A stretch of 60,000 nucleotides of DNA from Owenia fusiformis (taxonomy: Eukaryota > Annelida > Polychaeta > Sabellida > Oweniidae): NCBI GenBank assembly GCA_903813345.2, contig CAIIXF020000001.1, positions 58,857,885 to 58,917,884 on the forward strand, written 5' to 3'. Shown here in pieces: positions 53,901 through 60,000 of the stretch (position 1 is its first letter; each line of letters starts with the position of its first letter). Under the pieces are notes generated by a model. It had not been told where the DNA came from, made no database searches, and was given only the letters and a program-made list of their open reading frames with translations. The translations under genes were made by a program, and so were the position numbers.

Positions 53901-56900
53901 TTGCACGGTCGTTATCTTCGTATTTTATGAAAACTTAGGTAGCATTTCATCAAATGGCTCCTAGTCGAAATACTACTTAAATACATTCTTTTCAATTATC
54001 TCTTTTGTATGTATGGTATCTCCCATTCCTATGAATGTACCAGTACAATACATAATGCATGATCTCTACCTTTTTATCATACATTATGATTTATATCTTC
54101 TTTTGTATGTGTATTCTAGGTCTCTAGCAAATACACTTGTTGATCCTGAAAGGCCTGGGGACTTTAACCAAGGGCTGATGGAGTTGGGAGCCACAGTCTG
54201 TACACCAAAGACACCGCTTTGTGCTAAATGTCCTCTACAAAGCCATTGCTTGGCATATCAGCAGGTAAATACAGATACATAAGGGTTATGTACTGGGAGG
54301 TTTTGGATATGGGGTTTATCCAGAGGGAGATATGCATATCTACCTGAGGGACCATATGAAAAAGTCATTTTATTGCATTACTGGAAGGGGGAAGACATGC
54401 ACCGGAAGCGGGAAGACATGCACCGAAGCGGGAGATATGGCGGGAGATATGAAGGTTCTGGATATGGAAACCTCAAAATCAGGATACGGGATATATCTTA
54501 CCAACTTATCTCCCTGAAACTCTACTTGGCATAGGATAAAGCAGCATATTACAACTCTTTGAGGAATGTTATAAAAACCCTTCGACCTGCACCTTCGACC
54601 TTCACCTTCGACCGACAGGGTGTCCAAAAAGAAAATATTATAGAAGCTATTTTGCCGATCTCAGACCAGAAAAGAGTCAAATTTTCTTTCGAAACTATAT
54701 AATCTTTCCATTCAAGGATTTCCATATACTGCCCTGTCACGCATTTGCTGGAAAAATAGAAATCACGCATCAATTTAGCGTGTATGATCAAATATCACGC
54801 AAATCACGCATTTTGTTGATATTTTTAAAAATCTTTTTTTGTGAAATGCCGACACGGTAAAAAACCGAACGGCGAAGAAAAGCGAATGCATTCCGTTCGG
54901 TCTTTGCACGCGATTGCCGTTAATGTCACGCATTTGCTTCGAAAATGCCAACAGTGTTGACAGTGTTGGCTAAAAAAAATTTTGTAAATTCAAAACAAAT
55001 CTTAGACGTTTTTTAATGATCTAATTATGTTATATATTCGTATTTTTCGTTTTTTGGGTACCCGGTTTTTTCGACCGGGTACTGGGTACCAAGTTTGAAC
55101 CCAGCATGGAGGATTTACTACCCGGTACCCGGTTTTTTCTACAAACCCCAAATTATATCTGTATTTCAGTAATGGACGGCACATGCATGCGTTTAATAAT
55201 TTAAACAAATCATATTACTGGATTTAATATGCATGCGCAAAAAAACAGAACCAAAAAAAGACTGGCGCAGATCCCCCCCCATTGCCCTTGTGCAATTCTT
55301 TATACTCTTCAACGGAGGAGGCCAAGAAACGATCGATGGAAATCATTTGCTTGAATTCAAGAACTGTTTTCATTTCTCCTGGGACATATCGTTTACTAAC
55401 TGCATGCATAACTGAGTATAAAACGTCAATAAGTCAAAGGTGCAGGTCGAAGGGTTTTCATAACTTTCTTTTTGGCCCGCTTTTTGAACACCCTGTAAGT
55501 CGAAGGTGAAGGTCGAAGGTGCAGGTCGAAGGTCGAAGGGTTTTTATAACATTCCACTCTTTGAAGCTTATATGGAACTTCATGTATTTACTTAATGCTC
55601 AAACCAGTTTGTTTAAATTGAGCTTTGAAATATCATGTTTCACTGTTTCTGTATTGTCCTTTTTAGGTTGAGCGTGAGAAACATGTGCTCCAGTCTCATC
55701 TTGTAAAGTCTAATACAGTGGATGTATCAAGTCCTGAGATACCTGACATAGAATGCAGTTAGTATACTTTAGCAATTTGCACATCGTCCTTGAATTCAAT
55801 ATGTTGTGTTTAAAAACATTATTAATATATTTTATTTATGTTTACATGGCACATTATAATTCAAATCATCATTCTACAGTAATGAGTGGATTGACCAGTT
55901 GTCAAGATTCAAATCAAATCATAAACATACTGTGTACAAAACCAGCTTATACTGTTACTGGCAACTTTCTACAGTCAGGAAGAAATTAGGAGGGATGACA
56001 TTTTATTGTCTAATTTCAAAATGATTTTTGGAATTTTGAAAATGTTATTGAATTTTACTTTACACAAATTGCATTTTTATTTCTATTATTTATAAAATCA
56101 ATAATTTAATTCAAGCATATTGGCAGGTTGTTGTTTCATACATGAATCTAGATACGACACTGTCAATCACAATATTGCTAGAAATAATATCTGGGTAAAT
56201 GTGTATTCATAAGGGTGAAATCAGGATAGTGTAAGAGTATTGTTTTCTGAAAAAGTATGAACTCTTGTTTTGTATAGAATTATAATGAATAATTTTTAAT
56301 TTCAGTAGGTGAAGACTGCAAACTATGTATCCCTCCATCAGACCCATGGCAATATGAGTGAGTTGATCTTTGACTTATTATTGAATGTGTTAGAAATACC
56401 AGTAATATTTGTGTAATAAGATTTAAAAATGAAGGTTAAAGGTTATATCAAAAGACGGTATAATGTATGTTTAGGGAGATGTTCGTAAAATATAATTTTC
56501 TTTATATTAGTGATATGGTATTGATTTCTTTCATTCCCATGGTTTATCAACAAATCAACTATGAAGGTTTTTATTGAGAGAGTTAGTGTGGAGGTTAGGT
56601 AGAATCTGTATATAGTGAACACACAAAAAGTGTTCATTGTAGGCAGGTGTTCATTACAAAGAGGGGATTGTATACAGGAGTCAACGTAAAATGTGTCTTG
56701 AAGTGGTGTTCACTAAACACTAGTATCCACTAGAGAGAGGTGTTCACCAAGACAGGTTTTACTGTATACTGATTTATTTGCCCTACCCCGGTTATACATA
56801 AGATACAAAATTATCCCTGCTTGATTTACTTTAGTCTTGGAGTACAGAACTACCCCCGTAAGCCTAAGAAGAAGGCTCCCAGAGAGGAGAGAACTGGTGT

Positions 56901-57905
56901 ATGTGTGTTATGTGACAAACAGAACCCCAAAATGCCACGCTACCTCATAACTCAACGTCCAGAGACAGGTACATGGGGTTAGGGGGGAAGGATTGTTGTC
57001 AATCAAGGTTGTTATGAATGATGTTGCTGTTTGATATCTATAGTTTTTGTGTCACTGTAACCATTACCAAGTGATGACATTTTGTCCTTTTTATGCTTTC
57101 TCAAAGAATATTCATTTTAATCTTTTGATGGAGTTCATTCTATAAGGAATTGCACATTGTTGAATTGCATATGGCATGGGCTTTCCAAATATTTACCATG
57201 GTACATGTCATGTATATATGATAGTTAAAAATTTCATGTATGAGTGTTGTAATGTTATAAAGAACTACATGAAAATTTTATATCCATTTTGTATCCAGGT
57301 CTTCTGGCAAATCTGTGGGAGTTTCCCAACTTTAAGCTAGAGGAGAATGGAAGAAAAGAAAAGCTAAATTCTGGAAGTTTCTTAGAGAGCACACTGTCCA
57401 TTGATTCCTCAGACACCATTGATCAACAACATATAGGGGAGGTATGTACATAAGTCAAAGTGAATGACAACCAATGTTATTGACAAATTGTTAGTCTCCA
57501 AAAAGTCTGTTAAGTTTTTGGCATACAGCATTTTGATTAAGCATCTGTAGCAAATGGTAGGTGGTGACATTTTCCAGATTAATGCCTTATTTAAGACAAC
57601 TATAACCTTCTATCTGAGATATTATTTGGTCTAAGAACAGTTTTAATGGAATTATTCATGATTTTCACTTTTCACTCATTACCCTCAATTTTGACAAAAA
57701 GGTTTGAATATATCCATTCTGTTTAACATTTCTATTTTAGGTGGTCCATATATTCTCCCATATCCACCAAACGTATCTGGTTGACAGTCTGTGCATCAAT
57801 GAAAGAGGAGTCAACAACATAGCCAATGACTGTAATGGGCAAGCAACTAAATGGGTCACGAAAGAGGAACTTCTCTCCTCTGCAATATCAACTGCAATGA
57901 AGAAG
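41930..57905 (+). CDS. MUTYH: MutY homologue, adenine DNA glycosylase (11 coding exons found; 3' end missing)
   Basis: Base-excision repair enzyme that removes adenine mispaired with 8-oxoguanine, in nucleus and mitochondria. Exons: 41930-41966, 44614-44802, 48330-48517, 48665-48778, 49067-49164, 54120-54264, 55667-55757, 56306-56357, 56835-56968, 57299-57441 and 57741-57905, all GT-AG and in frame, 452 aa (human 546). It shows the catalytic Glu in [14 protein letters not shown], the helix-hairpin-helix [12 protein letters not shown], the catalytic Asp in [14 protein letters not shown], four [4Fe-4S] cysteines in [17 protein letters not shown], a Cys-rich linker and a NUDIX-like C-terminal domain ([10 protein letters not shown] ... 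[12 protein letters not shown]). The first exon is joined by phase. The last exon (PCNA-binding tail in human) is not convincing here; weak candidates start at 58352 and 58841, or it lies past 60000. Intron 5 holds a nested gene. Confidence 0.93.
42133..42250 (+). pseudogene. Broken duplicate of MUTYH exon 2 (acceptor and 5' part)
   Basis: TATGTTTCAGCCACACATTC and the following 100 bp match 44605-44708 almost exactly. Differences are an 8-bp indel (ACATGCCA-type, near 42183) and GAGACT for GACACT. The copy stops at GCTATAC, before the conserved catalytic codons, and has no donor. Read in the exon frame, the indel leads to a TGA at about 42225. It lies 2.5 kb upstream of the real exon. Confidence 0.9.
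42256..43839. mobile_element. TIR element with AAGGCTCTTTAGC palindromes and 9-bp TSD
   Basis: 1584-bp element in MUTYH intron 1. Both ends carry several copies of a palindrome-like unit AGAGCCTTAAATTTTAAGGC(TCT)TTAGC (42270-42375 and 43730-43825). The termini are imperfectly inverted (CTGGAGAGCCTTAAAATTT versus CTGGAGTACCTTAAAATTT). Flanking 9-bp duplication ATACATATA at 42247-42255 and 43840-43848. It contains a tRNA-like segment (43502-43568) and no transposase. Exact outer ends depend on that duplication. Confidence 0.75.
43502..43568 (-). other. tRNA-like (tRNA-Glu/Gly-type) segment, probably pseudogene or SINE head
   Basis: Read on the minus strand it starts CTCTGGTATAGTGGTTAGGG, has a B-box GGGTTCGATTCCCC and ends near GACGGAG. 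A-box and B-box spacing is right, but the acceptor stem pairs poorly and the anticodon stem does not close cleanly. I read it as a decayed tRNA carried in the transposon rather than a working gene. Confidence 0.4.
44614..44802 (+). CDS. MUTYH: MUTYH coding exon 2: start of catalytic domain
   Basis: 189-bp exon ending in [16 protein letters not shown] and KAYA, typical of the MUTYH N-terminal catalytic region. The acceptor ATGTTTCAG and first part of the exon recur as a broken copy at 42133-42250. A transposon-like insertion starts 15 bp past the donor. Confidence 0.93.
44818..46149. mobile_element. TIR element with 30-bp ends (GATACGACGTCAG)
   Basis: 1332 bp in MUTYH intron 2. The left end GATACGACGTCAGATACTGA is matched on the right by its inverse, 28 of 30 bases identical. 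A 3-bp ATA flanks both sides (44815-44817 and 46150-46152), a possible target duplication. No transposase frame is visible. It begins 15 bp after the last base of the MUTYH exon 2. Confidence 0.78.
46481..46760 (+). mobile_element. Solo mariner-like left end
   Basis: After TA at 46479-46480 the sequence reads CGAGGGTTGTCCCATAAGTC, a typical mariner terminus. No matching right end and no transposase motif follow; the 70-codon frame at 46545 shows no similarity I recognise. The right limit given here is arbitrary. Confidence 0.45.
46885..47217 (-). repeat. SINE with tRNA-like head and (CAA)n tail
   Basis: On the minus strand it opens with a tRNA-like head (GTGTGGCTCAGCGGTAGCGC, B-box GGATTCGACCC), runs through a body of about 230 bp with no coding potential, and ends in an ACAACAACAACAATAG tail at 46885-46905. 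Head, body and simple-repeat tail in that order are typical of a full-length SINE. In MUTYH intron 2. Confidence 0.68.
47533..48066. mobile_element. Long diverged foldback element
   Basis: The two halves are inverted and diverged: CAATTGACGATTTGCGATCA on the left against the inverse of GATCGCAAAAGGTCAATTG on the right, then TGACGTCAC on both sides, then GATTTGACTAGATCA against TGATCTAGTCAAATC, and a central perfect hairpin AGCGCCCCC...GGGGGCGCT (47753-47788). In MUTYH intron 2. Part of the terminal motif (TCGCAAAAGGTC) recurs at about 46387. Confidence 0.65.
48330..48517 (+). CDS. MUTYH: MUTYH coding exon 3: catalytic Glu region
   Basis: Encodes [20 protein letters not shown] through [20 protein letters not shown]. 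The Glu in VSEIMLQQT corresponds to the MutY general-acid residue, and [11 protein letters not shown] is a MUTYH hallmark. Confidence 0.96.
48665..48778 (+). CDS. MUTYH: MUTYH coding exon 4: helix-hairpin-helix
   Basis: 114-bp exon encoding [20 protein letters not shown] and [18 protein letters not shown], the DNA-binding helix-hairpin-helix of the HhH-GPD superfamily. Confidence 0.96.
49067..49164 (+). CDS. MUTYH: MUTYH coding exon 5: catalytic Asp
   Basis: 98-bp exon encoding [20 protein letters not shown] with the catalytic Asp of the LVDGNV motif, ending in LW split by GTACGT. It is followed by a 4.95-kb intron that contains a decayed Tc1-like element, the nested glycosyltransferase gene and a 432-bp inverted-repeat element. 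Confidence 0.95.
49353..50222 (-). mobile_element. Decayed Tc1-like element in MUTYH intron 5
   Basis: Related inverted ends CTCATAAATATGGAATATT (about 49361-49380 and 50200-50218). Between them, on the minus strand, lies the transposase C-terminus: [13 protein letters not shown], then [13 protein letters not shown] and the ending ALGGQTAY with its stop at about 49627. An in-frame TAG replaces the usual Trp just upstream of SPD. The ends have drifted, so the exact boundaries are approximate. Confidence 0.72.
49627..49863 (-). pseudogene. Tc1-like transposase C-terminal fragment
   Basis: The frame reads [19 protein letters not shown] and continues to [20 protein letters not shown]; this order (SPDLNPIEHxWDE ... 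GGxTxY) is the C-terminal third of Tc1-type transposases. An in-frame stop precedes it and the N-terminal DNA-binding part is absent. Confidence 0.72.
50782..52272 (-). CDS. Glycosyltransferase family 92-like type II membrane protein, intronless
   Basis: 496-aa single-exon gene (ATG at 52272-52270) on the strand opposite MUTYH and wholly inside its intron 5. A short basic cytosolic tail ([10 protein letters not shown]) and one hydrophobic anchor (about residues 11-28, [16 protein letters not shown]) indicate a Golgi type II topology. Residues 30-222 form an acidic then Pro/Gln/Asn-rich stem. The catalytic-type domain starts at [20 protein letters not shown] (about 227), continues through EHVFLCDAF, and has a DxD-like motif in HLDLDEYLY (Asp334/Asp336) and a late [11 protein letters not shown] segment. 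This order resembles GT92/DUF23 proteins, which add galactose to N-glycan core fucose in nematodes. The substrate here is unknown. The family call is inferred by motif order; an intronless copy may come from retroposition. Confidence 0.82.
   Translation of the reverse strand: MSRRIFLKKQGVMLVISALMLGLVYFNIVQTNTIKAYEKIKRQDTQFETNNVEENKDTDEMDQERPEHEFEKVNNNPNVPRDERVVLSPGVYENAERRQRDNEVVDDVPNDWVPHALDDVRSEESMDPVKKKLEELQTLNKQNPLQLYPSRLRGNNPHTLSPNGLNRYLSMLPQSQSGLARRPSLINLRPQSWPAYNHKPGEPRINPPQWQNRQPPTVDFNNVKPKKVYMLSAMLFVRIFKYDPANITLAELKQWLHYTYISGVEHVFLCDAFKNENEQLVDKLQKYVDHGVMTYIPWGFINKEVNTIEQSRLECYQYILSWYQFQMKWTMHLDLDEYLYNPEDLNENFMQRFLHNFTIYEKPTSGNISENFTSQIKLDNMVMMGWGNRSRDLLIEKVLRIANVPLNFVTKAIFLPEFVKPNKEQDKVKHGRSIFAKGLQMLHFKGRRNQHGGPDTGPMLASSHPYNIMADKWGPKLRNSLITFSDKDAFDRYSGP
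52795..52902. repeat. Hairpin repeat with TAGCTACAAGCC arms
   Basis: TCTAGCTACAAGCCTCTGTGATCCCCC is mirrored by GGGGGGTCACAAGGGCTTGTAGCTAGA about 50 bp later, with a 12-base G run at 52862. The related AGTCTAGCTACAAGC, also followed by C-rich/G-rich arms, occurs at 3746-3830. Likely a dispersed small foldback repeat. Confidence 0.6.
53459..53890. mobile_element. Short TIR element (CAGCAGGAATTCCAC ends)
   Basis: The stretch begins CAGCAGGAATTCCAC and ends GTGGAATTCCTGCTG, 432 bp apart, in MUTYH intron 5 just upstream of exon 6. No coding potential. I found no clear target duplication, so superfamily and outer ends are open. Confidence 0.55.
54120..54264 (+). CDS. MUTYH: MUTYH coding exon 6: iron-sulfur cluster loop
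   Basis: 145-bp exon encoding [20 protein letters not shown] and the [4Fe-4S] loop C-x6-C-x2-C-x5-C ([17 protein letters not shown]). All four ligands are present. Confidence 0.96.
54563..55555. mobile_element. TIR element with CTTCGACC repeats and 9-bp TSD ACTCTTTGA
   Basis: 993-bp element in MUTYH intron 6. The ends start GGAATGTTATAAAAACCC and continue as inverted repeats of about 65 bp made of CTTCGACC/TTCACC-type short repeats, up to an ACAGGGTGT block. Exact 9-bp duplication ACTCTTTGA at 54554-54562 and 55556-55564. Inside are hairpins around GGTACCCGG (about 55060-55135) and repeated CACGCATTTGC motifs. No transposase is seen. Confidence 0.88.
55667..55757 (+). CDS. MUTYH: MUTYH coding exon 7: interdomain connector
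   Basis: 91-bp exon beginning [20 protein letters not shown]. The frame runs into TAG right after TGCAGT, so the donor must lie earlier. GCA|GTTAGT leaves phase 1 and joins 56306 to give IECIGEDCKLC, which matches the human Cys-rich connector. Confidence 0.8.
56306..56357 (+). CDS. MUTYH: MUTYH coding exon 8: zinc-linchpin cysteines
   Basis: 52-bp micro-exon encoding [16 protein letters not shown]. With the preceding Cys this gives C-x4-C-x2-C, where human MUTYH has C-x6-C-x2-C (three Zn ligands). Acceptor ATTTCAG, donor GTGAGT. Confidence 0.85.
56595..56764. mobile_element. Small MITE with ACAGGTTTTACTG end, copy 2
   Basis: Ends GACAGGTTTTACTG followed by TA; the left end (about GTAGAATCTGTATATAGTGA) is more decayed. 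It shares the GAACAC/GTGTTCA-rich body with the copy at 13096. In MUTYH intron 8. Confidence 0.5.
56835..56968 (+). CDS. MUTYH: MUTYH coding exon 9: start of NUDIX-like domain
   Basis: 134-bp exon encoding [20 protein letters not shown], then [20 protein letters not shown] and RPETG. It matches the beginning of the 8-oxoG-recognition domain (LGVVNFPRKASRKPPREE in human). Confidence 0.95.
57299..57441 (+). CDS. MUTYH: MUTYH coding exon 10: NUDIX-like domain
   Basis: 143-bp exon opening with [20 protein letters not shown], the family's LL-GLWEFP motif, and ending HIGE before GTATGT. Confidence 0.95.
57741..57905 (+). CDS. MUTYH: MUTYH coding exon 11: NUDIX-like domain, 8-oxoG contact loop
   Basis: 165-bp exon starting [20 protein letters not shown] (human VVHTFSHIKLTYQVYGLAL), containing the FSH loop that contacts 8-oxoguanine in family structures, and ending [10 protein letters not shown] before GTATGC. 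Human MUTYH has one more exon after this point. Confidence 0.95.
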
Positions 57906-58958
57906 GTATGCTTTTCAAGTGTATACATTTATGAGTAATTTATGATGATATTATTTATAAAAAACATTTGTCCACCCAGGTAGCATTTACATTAATATTT
58001 GTGTGTTGATGCAACATTCCTAAAAATAAAGTTAATATTATATTTTATAGAGGGCGACACATACTGTTTTAATAAATGCTAATAAGTTTGGATCATATTT
58101 TGGAATCATGGAATAGATGTCACTGAGCATAAAATCTAGTCAGATTTAATATCTTTCCCAGTTTAATTCATAGTTCTCTGTAAAGTAATGTCACATCACT
58201 GAAACATTATTTTAACATCATTGTTAATCACTTCTCCCATCTTCTCATTTCTGCAAAACGCAGATAGAATTTGCCTTGGCCCATGGTTTTGCAGAATTTT
58301 GAATTTTAGTAAATTTCCCCTGGATTTCCTGTGGAATTGACAAAATTTCAGAAAGTACAGAAAGATGAATATATAGCCCAAAAGCCAAGAAAATATTTTA
58401 CTTTTCTGTTGTTTTACTTGCTAGATCCCATGATTACAGTGAATGACTTTCCCAATAAGTCCTATTTCTCTCATCTTTTCCATGAGAGTCTAAGCTTAAT
58501 TGCCATTTTACTTGCAGAATTCATAATTTCAACTTGCAGAAAACTGATAATGTTAAATACACAATTGGCTTGTTTGAAACCAATCAAGGGCATTCTATTA
58601 GAGAAATTCTAATTGGAACCCCATTGCGTTAAAGTCATTAAGTTTTAATATACGAGAGTAGAGTATCTAATGCATCATATCATATCAAAACCTGAACTTG
58701 CATTTTCTTTTTAACACCAAAGAAACATTATTGAAAATAATAGTTAGAGAGTTTTGGCTTAAAAGGCCATTAAATGGGAGCTGGGACTTCTGTAATTTTA
58801 ATTAAGTATGATGCCTACCCTGACATATGCAATGGTTTCAGTATTTCAAAAGTATTGACAAAATCCCAAATACTGTATGTCCTATTTTGTTTTTGAAAAA
58901 CCTTATTTTATGAGAAATGGGACATTTGTTAAAAGAAAATGCAATTCATCTTTTATTG
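57906..58958 (+). other. MUTYH 3' region, last exon unresolved
   Basis: Two acceptor-like sites could open a phase-0 last exon: TTTCAG at 58346-58351 (then KVQKDEYIAQKPRKYF) and TTTCAG at 58835-58840 (then YFKSIDKIPNTV and an early stop). Neither carries the Q-rich PCNA-binding pattern expected from the family. Confidence 0.35.
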
Positions 58959-58960
58959 TA

Positions 58961-60000
58961 CAGGGCGTTCAGTAAGTAAAGCTAATTTTGCTCTCAAACT
59001 TTTATTTTTTGTCATTTATCTTTCAAATTTTCAGTGAAGAAGCATTTGACATTTTTCTAACTACCCTGAAAAATTAAATAAGATATGATGAATAATAGCA
59101 AAACAATGGTTGTCATAGTAACGTGAATACGGGTTCTGCGGAGCAATTTCTTACTTTAATAAAAATGTTATAATGCAATGAAATTGATTAAAGACCAAAA
59201 TCGGGTATAAAAGGCAGATGGAACAGCCCACAACAGCCAAATATGGTAGTTTAAATGTCCAGTTCAAACAAAATGAGAAATTTTTCAAACTTTCTGCTAT
59301 AGCCAGATAATTATGATGAGTTACAAGCTCATTTTTGTTACAGTGGTTCATGAATCTATAATGACTATAATTTTCAAATCAAATTCCTAAAATGTTGTTT
59401 AGTTTTTGTGAAATTAGACAATTCATTTTTCTAAATATGCTCATTAGCATAACTGAAACTTTCAATTTCAGCCAATGAGCATCTCTTATCTGTCTAAAAG
59501 TAAACAAACATAGCATAAGGCTATAGCAGACCATGTGGTTCTGTATATGCTGGACATTTAAACTGACCACATAAGCACTGATTGGCTGAGCGATGACAGC
59601 TTAATTAATAGCTTCACCCTGGGTTTCTACTTAACAGAAATTTAGGCCTTTAAGATTAATGCTGCATATGTCTTTGTTTGCTATGGCTGAAAGTCACGAC
59701 AAACATAACAACAACATACACAAATATGATACCATGGCAACAGTAGTCTATGACATCACAGACAGATGATACAACAGATGGAATGATCCACCAGACACTG
59801 CTCCATGACATCATCAAAATTCGCAAGAAGAGGCCCCATAGGACTCTCAACTCCTACATATTCCATCAAGATAATGCGTTATCGCATAGGTCGCAAATGG
59901 TGCAGGATACTATCCAGAAAACGCTGGAGATGGAGGTTCAAGGCCAGTCAGCGTATTTTCCTGACAAGGCACCGTGCGATTTTGGGGGTATTTTCATGTT
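58961..60000 (+). mobile_element. Mariner-like element, 5' end to window edge
   Basis: A mariner-type terminus CAGGGCGTTCAGTAAGTAAA follows TA at 58959-58960. Near the window edge (59770-60000) the plus strand encodes a DD34D-like core: IFHQDNALSHRSQMVQDT and AYFPDKAPCDFGGIF. I found no readable N-terminal transposase between these, so the copy is broken. The right end lies outside the window. It sits downstream of the last sure MUTYH exon. Confidence 0.78.
59785..60000 (+). pseudogene. Mariner-type transposase fragment (C-terminal core)
   Basis: Open frame GMIHQTLLHDIIKIRKKRPH, then IFHQDNALSHRS (second catalytic Asp) and YFPDKAPCDFGGIF (third Asp region), running off the window. The SPDLAP of active mariners is changed to FPDKAP. 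The domain identity is clear; activity is unlikely because the upstream half is not readable. Confidence 0.8.

Noticed and set aside
58331-58612. Candidate MUTYH last exon
   Set aside because: The acceptor and phase are acceptable, but the encoded hydrophobic sequence does not resemble the MUTYH C-terminus or a PCNA-binding motif. Kept only as a weak possibility.

Overview
The window is AT-rich DNA from an invertebrate animal, probably a marine bilaterian such as a mollusc, other lophotrochozoan or invertebrate deuterostome. The evidence is spliced genes with GT-AG introns, proteins that resemble vertebrate orthologues along their whole length, and many DNA transposons, tRNA-derived SINEs and minisatellites. 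I could not fix the species. There is no prokaryotic, CRISPR or viral signature.

Four genes can be supported. (1) A FoxJ2/FoxJ3-type forkhead factor on the minus strand, eleven coding exons from 29149 down to 14421, about 507 aa. (2) An orthologue of the BTB-BACK-kelch protein IPP (KLHL27) on the plus strand, six coding exons from 32381 to 37477, 595 aa. (3) A MutY-homologue adenine DNA glycosylase (MUTYH) on the plus strand, eleven coding exons from 41930 to 57905; its last exon is unresolved or lies beyond the window. (4) An intronless family-92 glycosyltransferase-like type II membrane protein on the minus strand (50782-52272), nested inside MUTYH intron 5. FoxJ and IPP are divergent neighbours, and IPP and MUTYH run head to tail. 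From memory, FOXJ3, IPP and MUTYH also lie close together on human 1p34, so this looks like an old linkage group.

The rest is introns and mobile DNA. 1-14400 holds no gene I can defend; it has dispersed repeats, a TTAA-flanked element, a 26-bp minisatellite and the FoxJ 3' flank. 14.5-29 kb is FoxJ introns, with a long hairpin, a 162-bp tandem array, a 12-bp degenerate array and a roughly 600-bp satellite. 29.9-32.1 kb, between FoxJ and IPP, carries SINE-like tRNA-derived copies and a 974-bp Tc1/mariner-type element. The large IPP intron 2 holds a 1292-bp element with 49-bp perfect inverted ends, RSS-heptamer-like termini and a 5-bp target duplication. A 430-bp element with 9-bp target duplications sits in IPP intron 5, and a sister copy lies beside a 2-kb minisatellite between IPP and MUTYH. 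MUTYH introns 1-6 hold several more terminal-inverted-repeat elements, two of them with exact 9-bp target duplications, plus a broken duplicate of MUTYH exon 2.

The most interesting items are the Transib/RAG-like non-autonomous element in IPP intron 2; a group of Mutator-type (9-bp TSD) elements from three unrelated families within 20 kb; duplicated splice-site segments in FoxJ and MUTYH; an insertion 15 bp past a MUTYH splice donor; and the nested glycosyltransferase gene.
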